From Embleya sp051903075 (GTDB lineage Bacteria; Actinomycetota; Actinomycetes; Streptomycetales; Streptomycetaceae), in the NCBI RefSeq assembly GCF_051903075.1, contig NZ_CP182422.1, forward strand, positions 6,386,001 through 6,450,000: DNA of 64,000 nt, written 5' to 3'. Position numbers and translations under genes: made by a program. Below are positions 20,936-29,585 of this stretch, piece by piece. The notes beneath the pieces were generated by a model, which was given only the letters and a program-made list of their open reading frames with translations, had not been told where the DNA came from and made no database searches. Positions within the stretch are counted from its first letter, which is position 1; every line of letters starts with the position of its first letter.

Positions 20936-21280
20936 GAGCGCCGACGCGGTCACGGGCGCCGACGCCAACGCCAACGCGAATGCGGACGCCTGGTACGTGC
21001 TCACGTCCAGGTCCGCGCCGATGGGCATGCCCACGCCGACGCTTACGTCTGTGCCCGCGCCGACGTCCACGCTCCGCCAACGTCCACGCACGTGTACACG
21101 ACTTGCCCCCGCCTCCGCCCCCGCTCTCCAGGAGCACGTCCCTGTTCACCCGAGCCCGGCCCGCATGGGCGCCCCCGCCCGCGAGTGCAATCGCGCGCAC
21201 CACGCCTTCGGCCGCCCCCGCTCGCGACCAGGTCGACGCCTGCACCTGCGACCGTGCGCCTGCGCCCGCGACCGCGACCG

Positions 21281-21532
21281 CGCCCGTGATCGGGGCAGTG
21301 CCTGCGACCCTGCGCCCGCGCCCGTGATCGGGGCAGTGCCTGCGACCCTGCGCCCGCGCTCGCGAGCGGGGCAGCGCCTGCGACCGTGCGACCGCGCCCG
21401 TGATCGCACCCGTGATCGCGCCCGTGATCGGGGCAGCGCCTGCGACCCCGCGCCCGCGCCCGTGATCGGGACAGTGCCTGCGACCGTGCGACCGCGCCCG
21501 CGATCGGGGCAGCGCCTGCGACCGAGCGCCTG
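21281..21532. repeat. 38-bp tandem repeats
   Basis: Units starting at 21281, 21319, 21357, 21395, 21419, 21457 and 21495 share the pattern CGCCCGTGATCGGGGCAGTG followed by CCTGCGACC. Most steps are exactly 38 bp. Between 21395 and 21419 a 12-bp sub-unit (CGCCCGTGATCG) is itself tripled. Copies differ by a few bases each. Confidence 0.88.
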
Positions 21533-21871
21533 CACCTGCGACCGCGACCGGGATAGCGCCTGCGCCCCACCCCCTGCGACCGCGACCGAGTGCACGGGCC
21601 CTGTGGTCGCCGGCCGGTGACCCTGCGCCGAGCGCCTCGGAGCCTGCTACGTCGTCATGGCCGACACCCACCGTCGCCGAACCGGTCTAACCGCTCCCCG
21701 CGTCCGTCGAGATGCCTGACGGGCCCGCAGGGCCGCGCCTTCATATTGCCGGGGTTCACGTTGTGGCACCTGCGGCTGTGGCCCCGATTGCCTGAATCGC
21801 GCGGGCGCCGATGGGTGTCGCCGAGCCGGCCGCCCGCCCCCGGCCGCCCGCACCCCCGCCGCCTCCGTCGT

Positions 21872-23371
21872 TCAGAAGCCCCGGGTGCGCTTCGATGCCG
21901 GGCGCATTTCGCGGCCCGTGCGCGGCGGCGGGGAAGGCAGGACGAAGCGGGCCGCCTCGGAGCCGACGTTGACGCCCGCCGCGAGCGCCAGGGCCAGGGA
22001 CGCCGCGTTCACCAGGCTGCGCCAGCCGCTGTCCGTGTGGCCGAGGGCCAGGCCGAGCATGCCCTGATACATCGCGCTGCCCGGCAACATCGGGCCGATC
22101 GCCGGGATCACGTACGGCAGCGCCGACGTCCCGCCCCACCGGGCGAGCAACTGCCCGAGCAGCCCCAGCAGCCCGGTGGCCACCGCCGTGGCCAGGACCG
22201 GCGCGGCGCCCGCCTCGCGCAGCACCTGGAACACCGCCCAGCCGACCGCGCCGCCTGCCGCCGCCATCGGCAGCAGCACCCGACGCACCTGGACCAGCAC
22301 CGCGAAGGTCAGCGACACCCCGCCCGCCGCGAGGAGTTGCACGATGCGGGGATTGCCGTTGGGGTTGAACGTCCCCTCGACGGTGAACTTCACGCCCACC
22401 TGGTCGCCGATGTACAGCACGATCGAGATGCCCACGATGATGCCGACGATCAGGTAGAAGACCTCCAGCAACCGGGCCGCGGCGGTGATGTAGAAGCCGG
22501 TCAGCCCGTCCTGCACGGCCGCGACCAGGGCCCGCCCCGGCAGCAGCGCGAACAGGCCGCCGGTGACCACGGCGTACGGGTTGATCCCCGCGCCGAGTTT
22601 GATCATCACCACCGTGATCGCGGCGGCCGGCATCGAGGCGAGCACGAACTGGTAGAACTCCGGGACGCCGCGCTCGGCGAGCAGCTGCGCCAACCGCTCG
22701 CCGATCAGCGCCGCGACACAGGCCGCGACGGCCACGATCGGTCCACCGCCGACCATCACGCTCGCGAAGGCCGCGATCAGCCCCGCGGACAGCAGCAACA
22801 GCGGGCGCGGGTAGGGGTGTCGGTTGCGGCGGATGTCGGCGAGGCGGTGGTACGCCTCCTCCAGGGTCAACTCGGACCGGGTGATCGCCTCGACCAGCTG
22901 GTGTGCCTCGTCGAGCCGGGTGTAGTCGACGGCGCGGCGGCGCACCACCCGCTCGCCCGTGACCGGCGGTTCGACCAGCGAGGGCTGGTAGGACAGGGTG
23001 ATCGCGACAAAGGTCACATTGGGCTGGCAGCGTTCCAGGCCGTACGCGTCGGTGATGCCGAGCATCGCCGCCTCGACGTCCTCCCCGCCCTCGCCGCTGG
23101 CCAGCAGCAACTCGCCGGTGCGCAGCGCGAGATCGAGTACGCGTGGGACCGAGGGGCCGGCCTCGGGCTTCTCCGGGGCGGGCACGATCGGGATGCTCGC
23201 GGTGTGCCCGCTGAACCGCAGCTGGGTGCGCAGCCGGTCCTGCCACGGGCTGGCGCCGGATCGCGGCGTCGCCGGCCGCTCCGGCTCCCAGGGTGCGCGA
23301 GGGCCCGGATGGGCGCGGCCGACCTCGTCCGCCGATCCCTCCGGTTCGTGTCGCGAGTGCTGCTCCGACAC
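21872..23371 (-). CDS. ThrE-type threonine/serine exporter family protein
   Basis: The product has 499 residues. A hydrophilic N-terminal region (about 85 residues) precedes a ThrE N-terminal domain (LALRTGELLLASGEGGEDVE near residue 85). About ten membrane helices follow, covering the two ThrE halves (the DUF1212-like and DUF3815-like parts in one chain). Homologues such as corynebacterial ThrE export threonine and serine; substrate use here is inferred. I chose GTG 23371 because AAGGGACG precedes it and the upstream frame is Arg-rich and uncharacteristic. The upstream region has no close gene, so it probably has its own promoter. Confidence 0.9.
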   Translation of the reverse strand: MSEQHSRHEPEGSADEVGRAHPGPRAPWEPERPATPRSGASPWQDRLRTQLRFSGHTASIPIVPAPEKPEAGPSVPRVLDLALRTGELLLASGEGGEDVEAAMLGITDAYGLERCQPNVTFVAITLSYQPSLVEPPVTGERVVRRRAVDYTRLDEAHQLVEAITRSELTLEEAYHRLADIRRNRHPYPRPLLLLSAGLIAAFASVMVGGGPIVAVAACVAALIGERLAQLLAERGVPEFYQFVLASMPAAAITVVMIKLGAGINPYAVVTGGLFALLPGRALVAAVQDGLTGFYITAAARLLEVFYLIVGIIVGISIVLYIGDQVGVKFTVEGTFNPNGNPRIVQLLAAGGVSLTFAVLVQVRRVLLPMAAAGGAVGWAVFQVLREAGAAPVLATAVATGLLGLLGQLLARWGGTSALPYVIPAIGPMLPGSAMYQGMLGLALGHTDSGWRSLVNAASLALALAAGVNVGSEAARFVLPSPPPRTGREMRPASKRTRGF

Positions 23372-23683
23372 CCCGTGTCGTCCCTTCCGCCGTTCCCGCC
23401 GCGATCCGGCCCGCGCGCGGCGGCACCGTCGACCGGTCCGCCGTGGCGATCCGTCCGGGTGGATCGCCACCCGGTGCCGCGACCGGAAACGTTAGCCGGT
23501 TCCCGACCCGGGCCCGGGCCCGGCACAGTCGATCACGGAGGAGGAGACTGCCCGGCGGGCGCCGCATCATGCGAGGCCACGGCCGGGCGGTATCGGCGGA
23601 CGAAGCCCGAGCCGAATCACCTCGTGCGAGACGCGTGAGCCGGACGACCGCCCCCCGCGCCCGCCCCGAAGCGGCCGAAAGCC
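23372..23683. other. Gap between ThrE-type gene start and DUF2470 gene end
   Basis: About 310 bases presumably hold the promoter of the minus-strand ThrE-type gene. A short self-complementary GGGCCCGGGCCC-type stretch near 23507-23523 is visible. I see no gene and no assignable promoter. Confidence 0.45.
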
Positions 23684-24457
23684 TCAGCCCTCCCCGTGCA
23701 CCCCATGCAGCAGCCGGCGCAGCGCACCCCCCAACTCCGTCGGGTCGGCCACCGGGTGCTCGAATTCGAAGCGCACGTCACAGGTGCGGTCCGGGCCGCC
23801 GGTGCGCAGCCGGATGCCGTGTCGGTCCAGCGACACCGGCGCCACCCGGTCCGCACAGGCCGGCGCGCCCGCCACGTTCGCCAACCGGCACAGGTCGTCG
23901 CCGTGCGCCGCGGCCAGGTGCTGGAGCAGTTCGGCCTCGTGTCCGGCCAGCGGGTCGGGCGCGGCGTCGGCGTAGTCGTCGGGTTCGACGTGTCCGGTGC
24001 CCCACAGGTCGTCGACCAGCACCTCGCCGACCTCCAGCCGCAGGACCGTTCCGGCGCGCTCGGACGCGGTGGGGTCGGGGGCCGCCTCGGCCAACAGCGC
24101 GGAGGCCCGTTCGGCGTCGGGGCCGGTGGGGATGCTCAGCCAGCCCGCGATCCAGCAGTGCGCGCGGACCCGGTGCGGCACGGCGACCGGCGCGACGTCG
24201 ACCAGGTGCAGCACGGCGGCCACGTCGTCCCGGGACGTCAGTACCACCGCGGCGGTCTCGCTCGGGACGAGCAGCAGCAGCGAGCCGTCGGCCTCGACGG
24301 CCCGTGCGGCGGGGATCACATGCTCCTCCCGGTCGCCGGGCAGGTCCAGGGTGGCCGACCCGGCGTGGGCGGCCAGGGTGCGGGCCCGCTCCGCGGTGCG
24401 CGGCCGCCGGGAAGAGACATCGGTGCGCCCGGCGTTGGCCTCGGTGGGAACAGACAT
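23684..24457 (-). CDS. DUF2470 domain protein, probably iron-regulated
   Basis: The product has 257 residues. The N-terminal part (RTLAAHAGSATLDLPGDRE, then LLLLVPSETAAVVL) resembles the split-barrel of HugZ/pyridoxamine-oxidase-like proteins. The C-terminal part (HEAELLQHLAAAHGDDLCRL) is a DUF2470 domain. In HugZ-type proteins this combination binds or degrades haem, so a haem/iron role is plausible but unproven. It starts SVPTEANAGRTD at the ATG 24457 with a GGAGG-like site upstream. A near-consensus iron box lies about 75 bases before the start, which supports control by an IdeR/DmdR repressor. Confidence 0.85.
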   Translation of the reverse strand: MSVPTEANAGRTDVSSRRPRTAERARTLAAHAGSATLDLPGDREEHVIPAARAVEADGSLLLLVPSETAAVVLTSRDDVAAVLHLVDVAPVAVPHRVRAHCWIAGWLSIPTGPDAERASALLAEAAPDPTASERAGTVLRLEVGEVLVDDLWGTGHVEPDDYADAAPDPLAGHEAELLQHLAAAHGDDLCRLANVAGAPACADRVAPVSLDRHGIRLRTGGPDRTCDVRFEFEHPVADPTELGGALRRLLHGVHGEG

Positions 24458-24532
24458 GGCGTCCTCCAGGTGTGGCGCTCAGGTACGGCGCTCGTTTGCG
24501 ACCCCCGAGTGGGCTACCGGCCGCGTCTTCGT

Positions 24533-24551
24533 TAAGGTTAGGCTTACCTAA
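24533..24551 (-). promoter_or_regulatory. Iron box (IdeR/DmdR-type operator)
   Basis: TAAGGTTAGGCTTACCTAA matches the actinobacterial iron-box consensus TTAGGTTAGGCTCACCTAA at 17 of 19 positions. It stands out because it is AT-rich in a very GC-rich background. It lies 76 bases upstream of the DUF2470 gene and about 140 bases upstream of rpsD, on which an effect is less likely. Confidence 0.85.
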
Positions 24552-24690
24552 GTACCCCGATCTTGGCAAGACGGCCCGACCGGCGGCCCACCACCCCGGC
24601 CCGGCGCCTCGACCCGGGACCGGACCGGCCACACCCGCATCGCCCCGACCACCCGAACCGCCCGAACGGCCCCGCACGGAGGACCCGACC

Positions 24691-25302
24691 TTGACCAACC
24701 AGACGCGCCCCAAGATCCGCCGCAGCCGCGCGCTCGGAGTGGCGCTCACCCCCAAGGCCGCCAAGTACCTGGAGAACCGGCCCTACCCGCCCGGCGAGCA
24801 CGGCCGCGGTCGCAAGCAGACCTCCGACTACAAGACCCGGCTGGTGGAGAAGCAGCGCCTGCGCTTCCAGTACGACATCTCCGAGGTCCAGATGCGGGCC
24901 GCGTTCGACCGCGCCAACAAGCACGCCGGCAAGACCGGCGACGAGCTGGTGGTCGACCTCGAGCGACGCCTGGACGCCTTCGTGCTCCGGGCCGGCTTCG
25001 CGCGCACCGTCTACCAGGCGCGGCAGATGGTCACCCACGGCCACATCGAGGTCAACGGCGGCAAGGTGGACAAGCCCTCCTACCGCCTCAAGCCCGACGA
25101 CGTGGTCGCCGTGCGCGAGCGCAGCCGCGCCAAGCCGCTGTTCCAGGTGGTCCAGGCCGGCGGTTTCGCCGCCGCCGAGACCCCGCGCTACATCGAGGCC
25201 CGCCTCGACAAGCTGATGGCCCGCCTCGACCGCCTCCCGCAGCGCCGCGAGGTCCCGGTGATCTGCGACGAGCAGTTGGTCGTGGAGTACTACTCTCGCT
25301 GA
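24691..25302 (+). CDS. rpsD: 30S ribosomal protein S4
   Basis: The product has 203 residues. It has the S4 N-terminal sequence (NQTRPKIRRSRALGVALTPKA), the YPPGEHGRGRK segment, and the S4 RNA-binding domain (RLDAFVLRAGFARTVYQARQMVTHGHIEVNG split over residues about 95-130). The C-terminus is CDEQLVVEYYSR. It has no zinc-binding Cys cluster, so it is the zinc-free form. The start is TTG with GGAGG eight bases upstream. It is a lone S4 gene away from the main ribosomal operons, as is typical for streptomycetes. Confidence 0.97.
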   Translation: MTNQTRPKIRRSRALGVALTPKAAKYLENRPYPPGEHGRGRKQTSDYKTRLVEKQRLRFQYDISEVQMRAAFDRANKHAGKTGDELVVDLERRLDAFVLRAGFARTVYQARQMVTHGHIEVNGGKVDKPSYRLKPDDVVAVRERSRAKPLFQVVQAGGFAAAETPRYIEARLDKLMARLDRLPQRREVPVICDEQLVVEYYSR

Positions 25303-25375
25303 TCGACGACGTCGACAAACCGACACCGAAGGTCGATCCCCACACGACGCCGGGTCGCGACACACGCCACGCCCA

Positions 25376-25411
25376 CCGCGCGGGTTTCCTCGGACGAGGG
25401 GACCCGCGCGG
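25376..25411 (+). terminator. Hairpin terminator after rpsD
   Basis: A perfect 10-bp inverted repeat (25376-25385 with 25402-25411) encloses an inner CCTCG/CGAGG stem. It lies 73 bases after the rpsD stop and upstream of the next gene. Confidence 0.65.
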
Positions 25412-25493
25412 TCGCGGTAGGGTCGGGTTTTCCGAGGTGGGCGACGCGTATCCGCCGCCTCGACTGATCCCACTCATCAAGGAGCGCATGACG

Positions 25494-25922
25494 GTGTCGG
25501 GTGGCGAAGTCGCGCTGATGATCATCGCCGTTTTCTGGGCGATCCTGGTCGCCTTTCTCGCGGTGGCTCTGGTGAAGCTGGCGAAGGTGCTCAAGGAGGC
25601 CACGACCCTGGTCGCAGGGGTGGCGGACCGGGCGGTCCCGCTGCTCGACGAGGTCACCGAGACGGTCCGGGCGACCAACGCCCAGATGGGCCGCGTCGAC
25701 CAGATCGCGGGCAACGTGCAGACCATGACCACGAACGCCACCGCGCTGTCCTCCACGGTCGCCGCCACGCTCGGCGGGCCACTCGTGAAGACCGCCGCGT
25801 TCAGCTACGGTGTGCGCCGCGCGCTGTCCGCGCAGCAGCGCGCCGAGCTCAGCCGCCGGGTGCGTACCGCGGCGAAGGCGCAGAAGGTCGCGCGACAGCG
25901 CAGCATGCGCGGGAGGGGCTGA
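25494..25922 (+). CDS. DUF948 membrane-anchored protein
   Basis: The product has 142 residues. One N-terminal membrane helix (VALMIIAVFWAILVAFLAVAL) is followed by a helical region with heptad-like spacing (residues about 30-90) and a basic C-terminus. DUF948 proteins (general stress protein YtxG-like) are of unknown function. I chose GTG 25494 because AAGGAG lies nine bases upstream; the ATG at 25488 is only three bases from it. It is followed three bases later by a partner gene and then by alaS, a conserved trio in streptomycetes. Confidence 0.88.
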   Translation: MSGGEVALMIIAVFWAILVAFLAVALVKLAKVLKEATTLVAGVADRAVPLLDEVTETVRATNAQMGRVDQIAGNVQTMTTNATALSSTVAATLGGPLVKTAAFSYGVRRALSAQQRAELSRRVRTAAKAQKVARQRSMRGRG

Positions 25923-25925
25923 CCG

Positions 25926-26285
25926 ATGGCGAGACTGTTCTGGATCGCGGTCGGCGCCGGCGCCGGCGTCTGGGCCGCGCGCAAGGTCAAGGACAAGGCG
26001 TACAAGTACACGCCCGAGGGCGTCGCCGACAATGTCACAGGCATCGGCGAGGCGATCAAGTACTTCGCGGACGAGGTCCGCGCGGGCATGGCGGAGCGCG
26101 AGCAGGAGTTGTACCGGGCGATCGGCGCCGACGTCGCCGCCGCGGCCCTGCCGCCCGCCCCGAGCCGGCGGATACTGCCCGGGGCGCGCGAGCCGCACGA
26201 GCACCGGCACGACGGGCGGGACCACTACGACCCGCGCGAGCTGTACGAAGGCAAGGCACGGTACGACCGAAGGGACGGCACCTGA
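25926..26285 (+). CDS. Small membrane-associated protein (DUF6167-like)
   Basis: The product has 119 residues. A short N-terminal hydrophobic segment (MARLFWIAVGAGAGVWAA) is followed by a charged region and a His/Asp/Arg-rich tail. It sits three bases after the DUF948 gene and overlaps alaS by one base, so all three are likely co-transcribed. The family is recognised only by context and overall pattern, and its function is unknown. Confidence 0.85.
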   Translation: MARLFWIAVGAGAGVWAARKVKDKAYKYTPEGVADNVTGIGEAIKYFADEVRAGMAEREQELYRAIGADVAAAALPPAPSRRILPGAREPHEHRHDGRDHYDPRELYEGKARYDRRDGT

Positions 26286-28954
26286 TGGAGTCGGCAGAGA
26301 TCCGCAAGCGCTGGCTGCGCTTTTTCGAAGAACGCGGACACACCGTCGTCCCGTCGGCGTCGCTGGTCGCGGACGACCCCACGCTGCTCCTGGTGAACGC
26401 CGGCATGGTGCCGTTCAAGCCCTACTTCCTGGGTGAGGTCAAGCCGAGCTTCAAGCGGGCCACCAGCGTGCAGAAGTGTGTGCGCACGCTGGACATCGAG
26501 GAGGTCGGCAAGACCACCCGGCACGGCTCGTTCTTCCAGATGTGCGGCAACTTCTCGTTCGGCGACTACTTCAAGGAGGGCGCGATCGCGCTCGCCTGGG
26601 AGTTGCTGACCAACTCGGTCGCCGACGGCGGCTACGGGCTCGACCCCGAGAAGTTGTGGATCACCGTCTACCTCGACGACGACGAGGCCGAACGCATCTG
26701 GCGCGACGTCATCGGCGTGCCCCCCGAGCGCATTCAACGCCTGGGCAAGTCGGAGAACTTCTGGTCGATGGGCGTGCCGGGACCGTGCGGCCCGTGCTCG
26801 GAGATCAACTACGACCGCGGCCCCGCGTACGGCGAGGAGGGCGGCCCGGCGGTCAACGGCGAGCGCTACCTGGAGATCTGGAACCTGGTCTTCATGCAGT
26901 TCGAGCGCGGCGCCGGGACCGGCAAGGACGACTACCCGATCCTGGGCGACCTGCCCGCGAAGAACATCGACACCGGGCTCGGCCTGGAGCGCCTGGCGTG
27001 CATCCTCCAGGGCGTCGACAACCTGTACGAGATCGACACCTCGCGGATGATCCTGGACCGCGCCGCCGAACTCACCGGCAAGGTCTACGGGCAGGACCAC
27101 ACCACCGACGTGTCGCTGCGTGTGGTGGCCGACCACGTGCGCACCGCCGTGATGCTGATCGGCGACGGCGTGGTGCCGGGCAACGAGGGCCGCGGCTACG
27201 TGCTGCGCCGGATGATGCGCCGGGCGATCCGCAACATGCGGCTGATGGGCGCCGAGGGCGCGACGCTGCACGACCTGGTCGAGACCACGATCAAGGCGAT
27301 GGGTCCGCAGTACCCGAACCTGGTCGAGGACGCCGAGCGCATCGACGCGGTCTCGGTGGCGGAGGAGAAGCGCTTTTTGGCCCGGCTCCAGGAGGGCACC
27401 GCGCTGCTCGACGAGTCGATCGTCAAGGCGAAGAGCGCCGGCTCGCGCGTGCTCCCCGGCGAGGTGGCGTTCCTGCTGCACGACACCGAAGGCTTCCCGA
27501 TCGACCTGACTCTGGAGATCGCCGCCGAACAGGGCCTGGCGGTCGACGAGGACGGCTTCCGCCGGCTGATGAACGAGCAGCGCCAGCGGGCCAAGAAGGA
27601 CGCGCAGGCGCGCAAGCAGGGCCTCGCCGACCTGTCCGTGTACCGCGAGGTCGCGGACTCGGCGGGCGGCACCGTGTTCACCGGCTACCTGGACACCGCC
27701 AACGAGGTGACCGTGGTCGGCCTGCTCGTCGACGGCGTGCCCGCGCCCGCCGCGCAGGAGGGCGACGAGGTCGAGGTCGTGCTCGACCACACCCCCTTCT
27801 ACGCCGAGGGCGGCGGCCAGCTCGCCGACACCGGCCGCATCCGGCTCGAGACCGGCGCCGTGGTCGAGGTCCGCGACGTACAGACCCCCGTCGCCGGTGT
27901 CACCGTGCACCGCGGCCGGGTCCAGGTCGGCGAGGTCGTGGTCGGCGCCAAGGCGCTGGCGCAGATCGACACCGACCGGCGCAACGCCATCGCCCGCGCG
28001 CACAGCGCCACGCACCTGACCCACCAGGCGCTGCGCGACGCGCTCGGCCCCACCGCGGCGCAGGCCGGCTCGGAGAACGCGCCGGGCCGCTTCCGCTTCG
28101 ACTTCGGCGCGCCGGGCGCGGTGCCGGGCAGCGTGCTCACCGACGTCGAGCAGAAGATCAACGAGGTGCTCGCGCGCAACCTCGACGTCACCGCCGAGGT
28201 GATGTCGATGGACGAGGCGAAGAAGCAGGGCGCCGTGATGATGTTCGGCGAGAAGTACGGCGACCGGGTCCGCGTGGTCACCATGGGGGACTACTCCAAG
28301 GAGCTGTGCGGCGGCACACACGTGCACAACACCGCGCAGCTGGGCTTGGTCAAGCTGCTCGGCGAGTCCTCGATCGGCGCCGGTGTGCGTCGGGTCGAGG
28401 CGCTGGTGGGCGCCGATGCGTACAAGTTCCTGGCGCGCGAGCACACCATCGTCAACCAGCTCACCGACGTGGTGAAGGGCCGGCCGGAGGAGCTGCCCGA
28501 GCGGGTCGCCTCGATCATGGCCAAGCTGCGCGACGCGGAGAAGGAGATCGCCGCGCTGCGCGGTGCCCAAGTGCTCCAGGCCGCCGCCGGTCTGGTCGAC
28601 GGCGCGCAGGACGTGCACGGCGTGGCGCTGGCCGTCGGCCGGCTGCCCGACGGCACCACGCCCGACGACCTGCGCAAGCTGGCGCTGGATGTACGCGGCC
28701 GGCTCGCGACCCGCCCGGCCGCGGTCGCGGTCGTGTCGGTCGTGAACGGCAAGCCGATGGTCGTGGTCGCCGCCAACGACGGCGCGCGCGAGCGCGGCGT
28801 CAAGGCCGGCGAGCTGGTTCGTGTCGCGGCGCAGACCCTCGGCGGAGGCGGCGGCGGCAAGGACGACGTGGCCCAGGGCGGCGGTTCGGACCCGACGAAG
28901 GTGGCCGACGCGCTGGCCGCGGTCACCCGGACAGTCGCCGAACGTACATCCTGA
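26285..28954 (+). CDS. alaS: Alanyl-tRNA synthetase
   Basis: The product has 889 residues, the full length for AlaRS. The class II catalytic domain contains KPYFLGEVKPSFKRATSVQKC-type motifs and the GNFSFGDYFKEGAI segment. The editing domain holds the zinc ligands in HSATHLTHQAL and ELCGGTHVHNT. The C-terminal C-Ala domain ends near LAAVTRTVAERTS. The ATG overlaps the preceding stop (TGATG). The glycine-rich loop LGGGGGGKDDVAQGGG in C-Ala is typical. Confidence 0.98.
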   Translation: MESAEIRKRWLRFFEERGHTVVPSASLVADDPTLLLVNAGMVPFKPYFLGEVKPSFKRATSVQKCVRTLDIEEVGKTTRHGSFFQMCGNFSFGDYFKEGAIALAWELLTNSVADGGYGLDPEKLWITVYLDDDEAERIWRDVIGVPPERIQRLGKSENFWSMGVPGPCGPCSEINYDRGPAYGEEGGPAVNGERYLEIWNLVFMQFERGAGTGKDDYPILGDLPAKNIDTGLGLERLACILQGVDNLYEIDTSRMILDRAAELTGKVYGQDHTTDVSLRVVADHVRTAVMLIGDGVVPGNEGRGYVLRRMMRRAIRNMRLMGAEGATLHDLVETTIKAMGPQYPNLVEDAERIDAVSVAEEKRFLARLQEGTALLDESIVKAKSAGSRVLPGEVAFLLHDTEGFPIDLTLEIAAEQGLAVDEDGFRRLMNEQRQRAKKDAQARKQGLADLSVYREVADSAGGTVFTGYLDTANEVTVVGLLVDGVPAPAAQEGDEVEVVLDHTPFYAEGGGQLADTGRIRLETGAVVEVRDVQTPVAGVTVHRGRVQVGEVVVGAKALAQIDTDRRNAIARAHSATHLTHQALRDALGPTAAQAGSENAPGRFRFDFGAPGAVPGSVLTDVEQKINEVLARNLDVTAEVMSMDEAKKQGAVMMFGEKYGDRVRVVTMGDYSKELCGGTHVHNTAQLGLVKLLGESSIGAGVRRVEALVGADAYKFLAREHTIVNQLTDVVKGRPEELPERVASIMAKLRDAEKEIAALRGAQVLQAAAGLVDGAQDVHGVALAVGRLPDGTTPDDLRKLALDVRGRLATRPAAVAVVSVVNGKPMVVVAANDGARERGVKAGELVRVAAQTLGGGGGGKDDVAQGGGSDPTKVADALAAVTRTVAERTS

Positions 28955-29087
28955 GTCGTCCCCTACCCTCGTTCCCCCGGTGGGTGTGGAAGTCTGGAAC
29001 CGGACTCCCGCACCCCCGGGGGACTTGCATGCCGGGGCGTCATGCCCGAATAGTCAGTGACGCAGAGTCTGTGACGGAGAGCCGACC

Positions 29088-29585
29088 TTGAGACGCGGAG
29101 TACGAATTGCGGTCGACGTGGGAGACGTTCGCATCGGCGTCGCGGCCAGCGACCCGCACGGACTGATCGCCACCCCGGTGGAGACCGTGCCCGCCGGGCG
29201 GCGCGACGTGGCCCGGGTCCTGGAGATCGTCGCCGAGTACGAGGCGATCGAGGTCGTGGTCGGGCTGCCGCGTTCGCTCTCCGGCAAGGAGGGCGCGGCC
29301 GCGGCCAAGGCACGGCTGTTCGCCGGCCGGCTCGTGGCCGGGCTCGACCCGGCGATCGAGGTGCGCATGGTCGACGAGCGACTGACCACCGTCACCGCGA
29401 CCCGAGGGCTCCAGGCCTCCGGCGTCAAGGCGAAGAAGGCCCGCGGGGTCGTCGACCAGGCGGCCGCGATCGTGATCCTGCAAAACGCGCTCGACACCGA
29501 GCGAGGTTCCGGACGTCCTCCGGGCCAGGCCGTGCCTCCCGCTCCGGCCGGGTCCGTCTCCGACTCTGAAAGGCCCATGGCATGA
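29088..29585 (+). CDS. ruvX: Holliday junction resolvase-like protein RuvX (YqgF)
   Basis: The product has 165 residues and an RNase H-like fold. The first acidic residue lies in AVDVGDVRIGVAASDP, a second lies in VGLPRSLSGKEG, and the segment VDERLTTVTA carries another. YqgF proteins act in 16S rRNA 5'-end processing and possibly recombination. The TTG at 29088 has ACGGAGA seven bases upstream. The C-terminal 25 residues are Pro/Gly-rich. Its stop overlaps mltG by four bases (ATGA). The alaS-ruvX-mltG-aroE order is widely conserved in actinobacteria. Confidence 0.95.
   Translation: MRRGVRIAVDVGDVRIGVAASDPHGLIATPVETVPAGRRDVARVLEIVAEYEAIEVVVGLPRSLSGKEGAAAAKARLFAGRLVAGLDPAIEVRMVDERLTTVTATRGLQASGVKAKKARGVVDQAAAIVILQNALDTERGSGRPPGQAVPPAPAGSVSDSERPMA

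Larger units (their letters stand above)
20550..21871. other. 1.3-kb non-coding region filled with tandem repeats
   Basis: The gap lies between the alpha/beta hydrolase start and the ThrE-type gene end, both minus strand. It holds a simple-sequence array (about 20669-20935) and a 38-bp array (21281-21532), listed separately, with GC-rich spacer between. Open frames over the arrays give strongly biased peptides (for example repeated DTVAGAHADADT) and no recognisable domain. Confidence 0.65.

Noticed and set aside
20531..21289. 252-residue plus-strand frame reading DTVAGAHADADT repeats
   Set aside because: It begins inside the antisense of the alpha/beta hydrolase gene, has no ribosome binding site, and is explained by the hexamer array.
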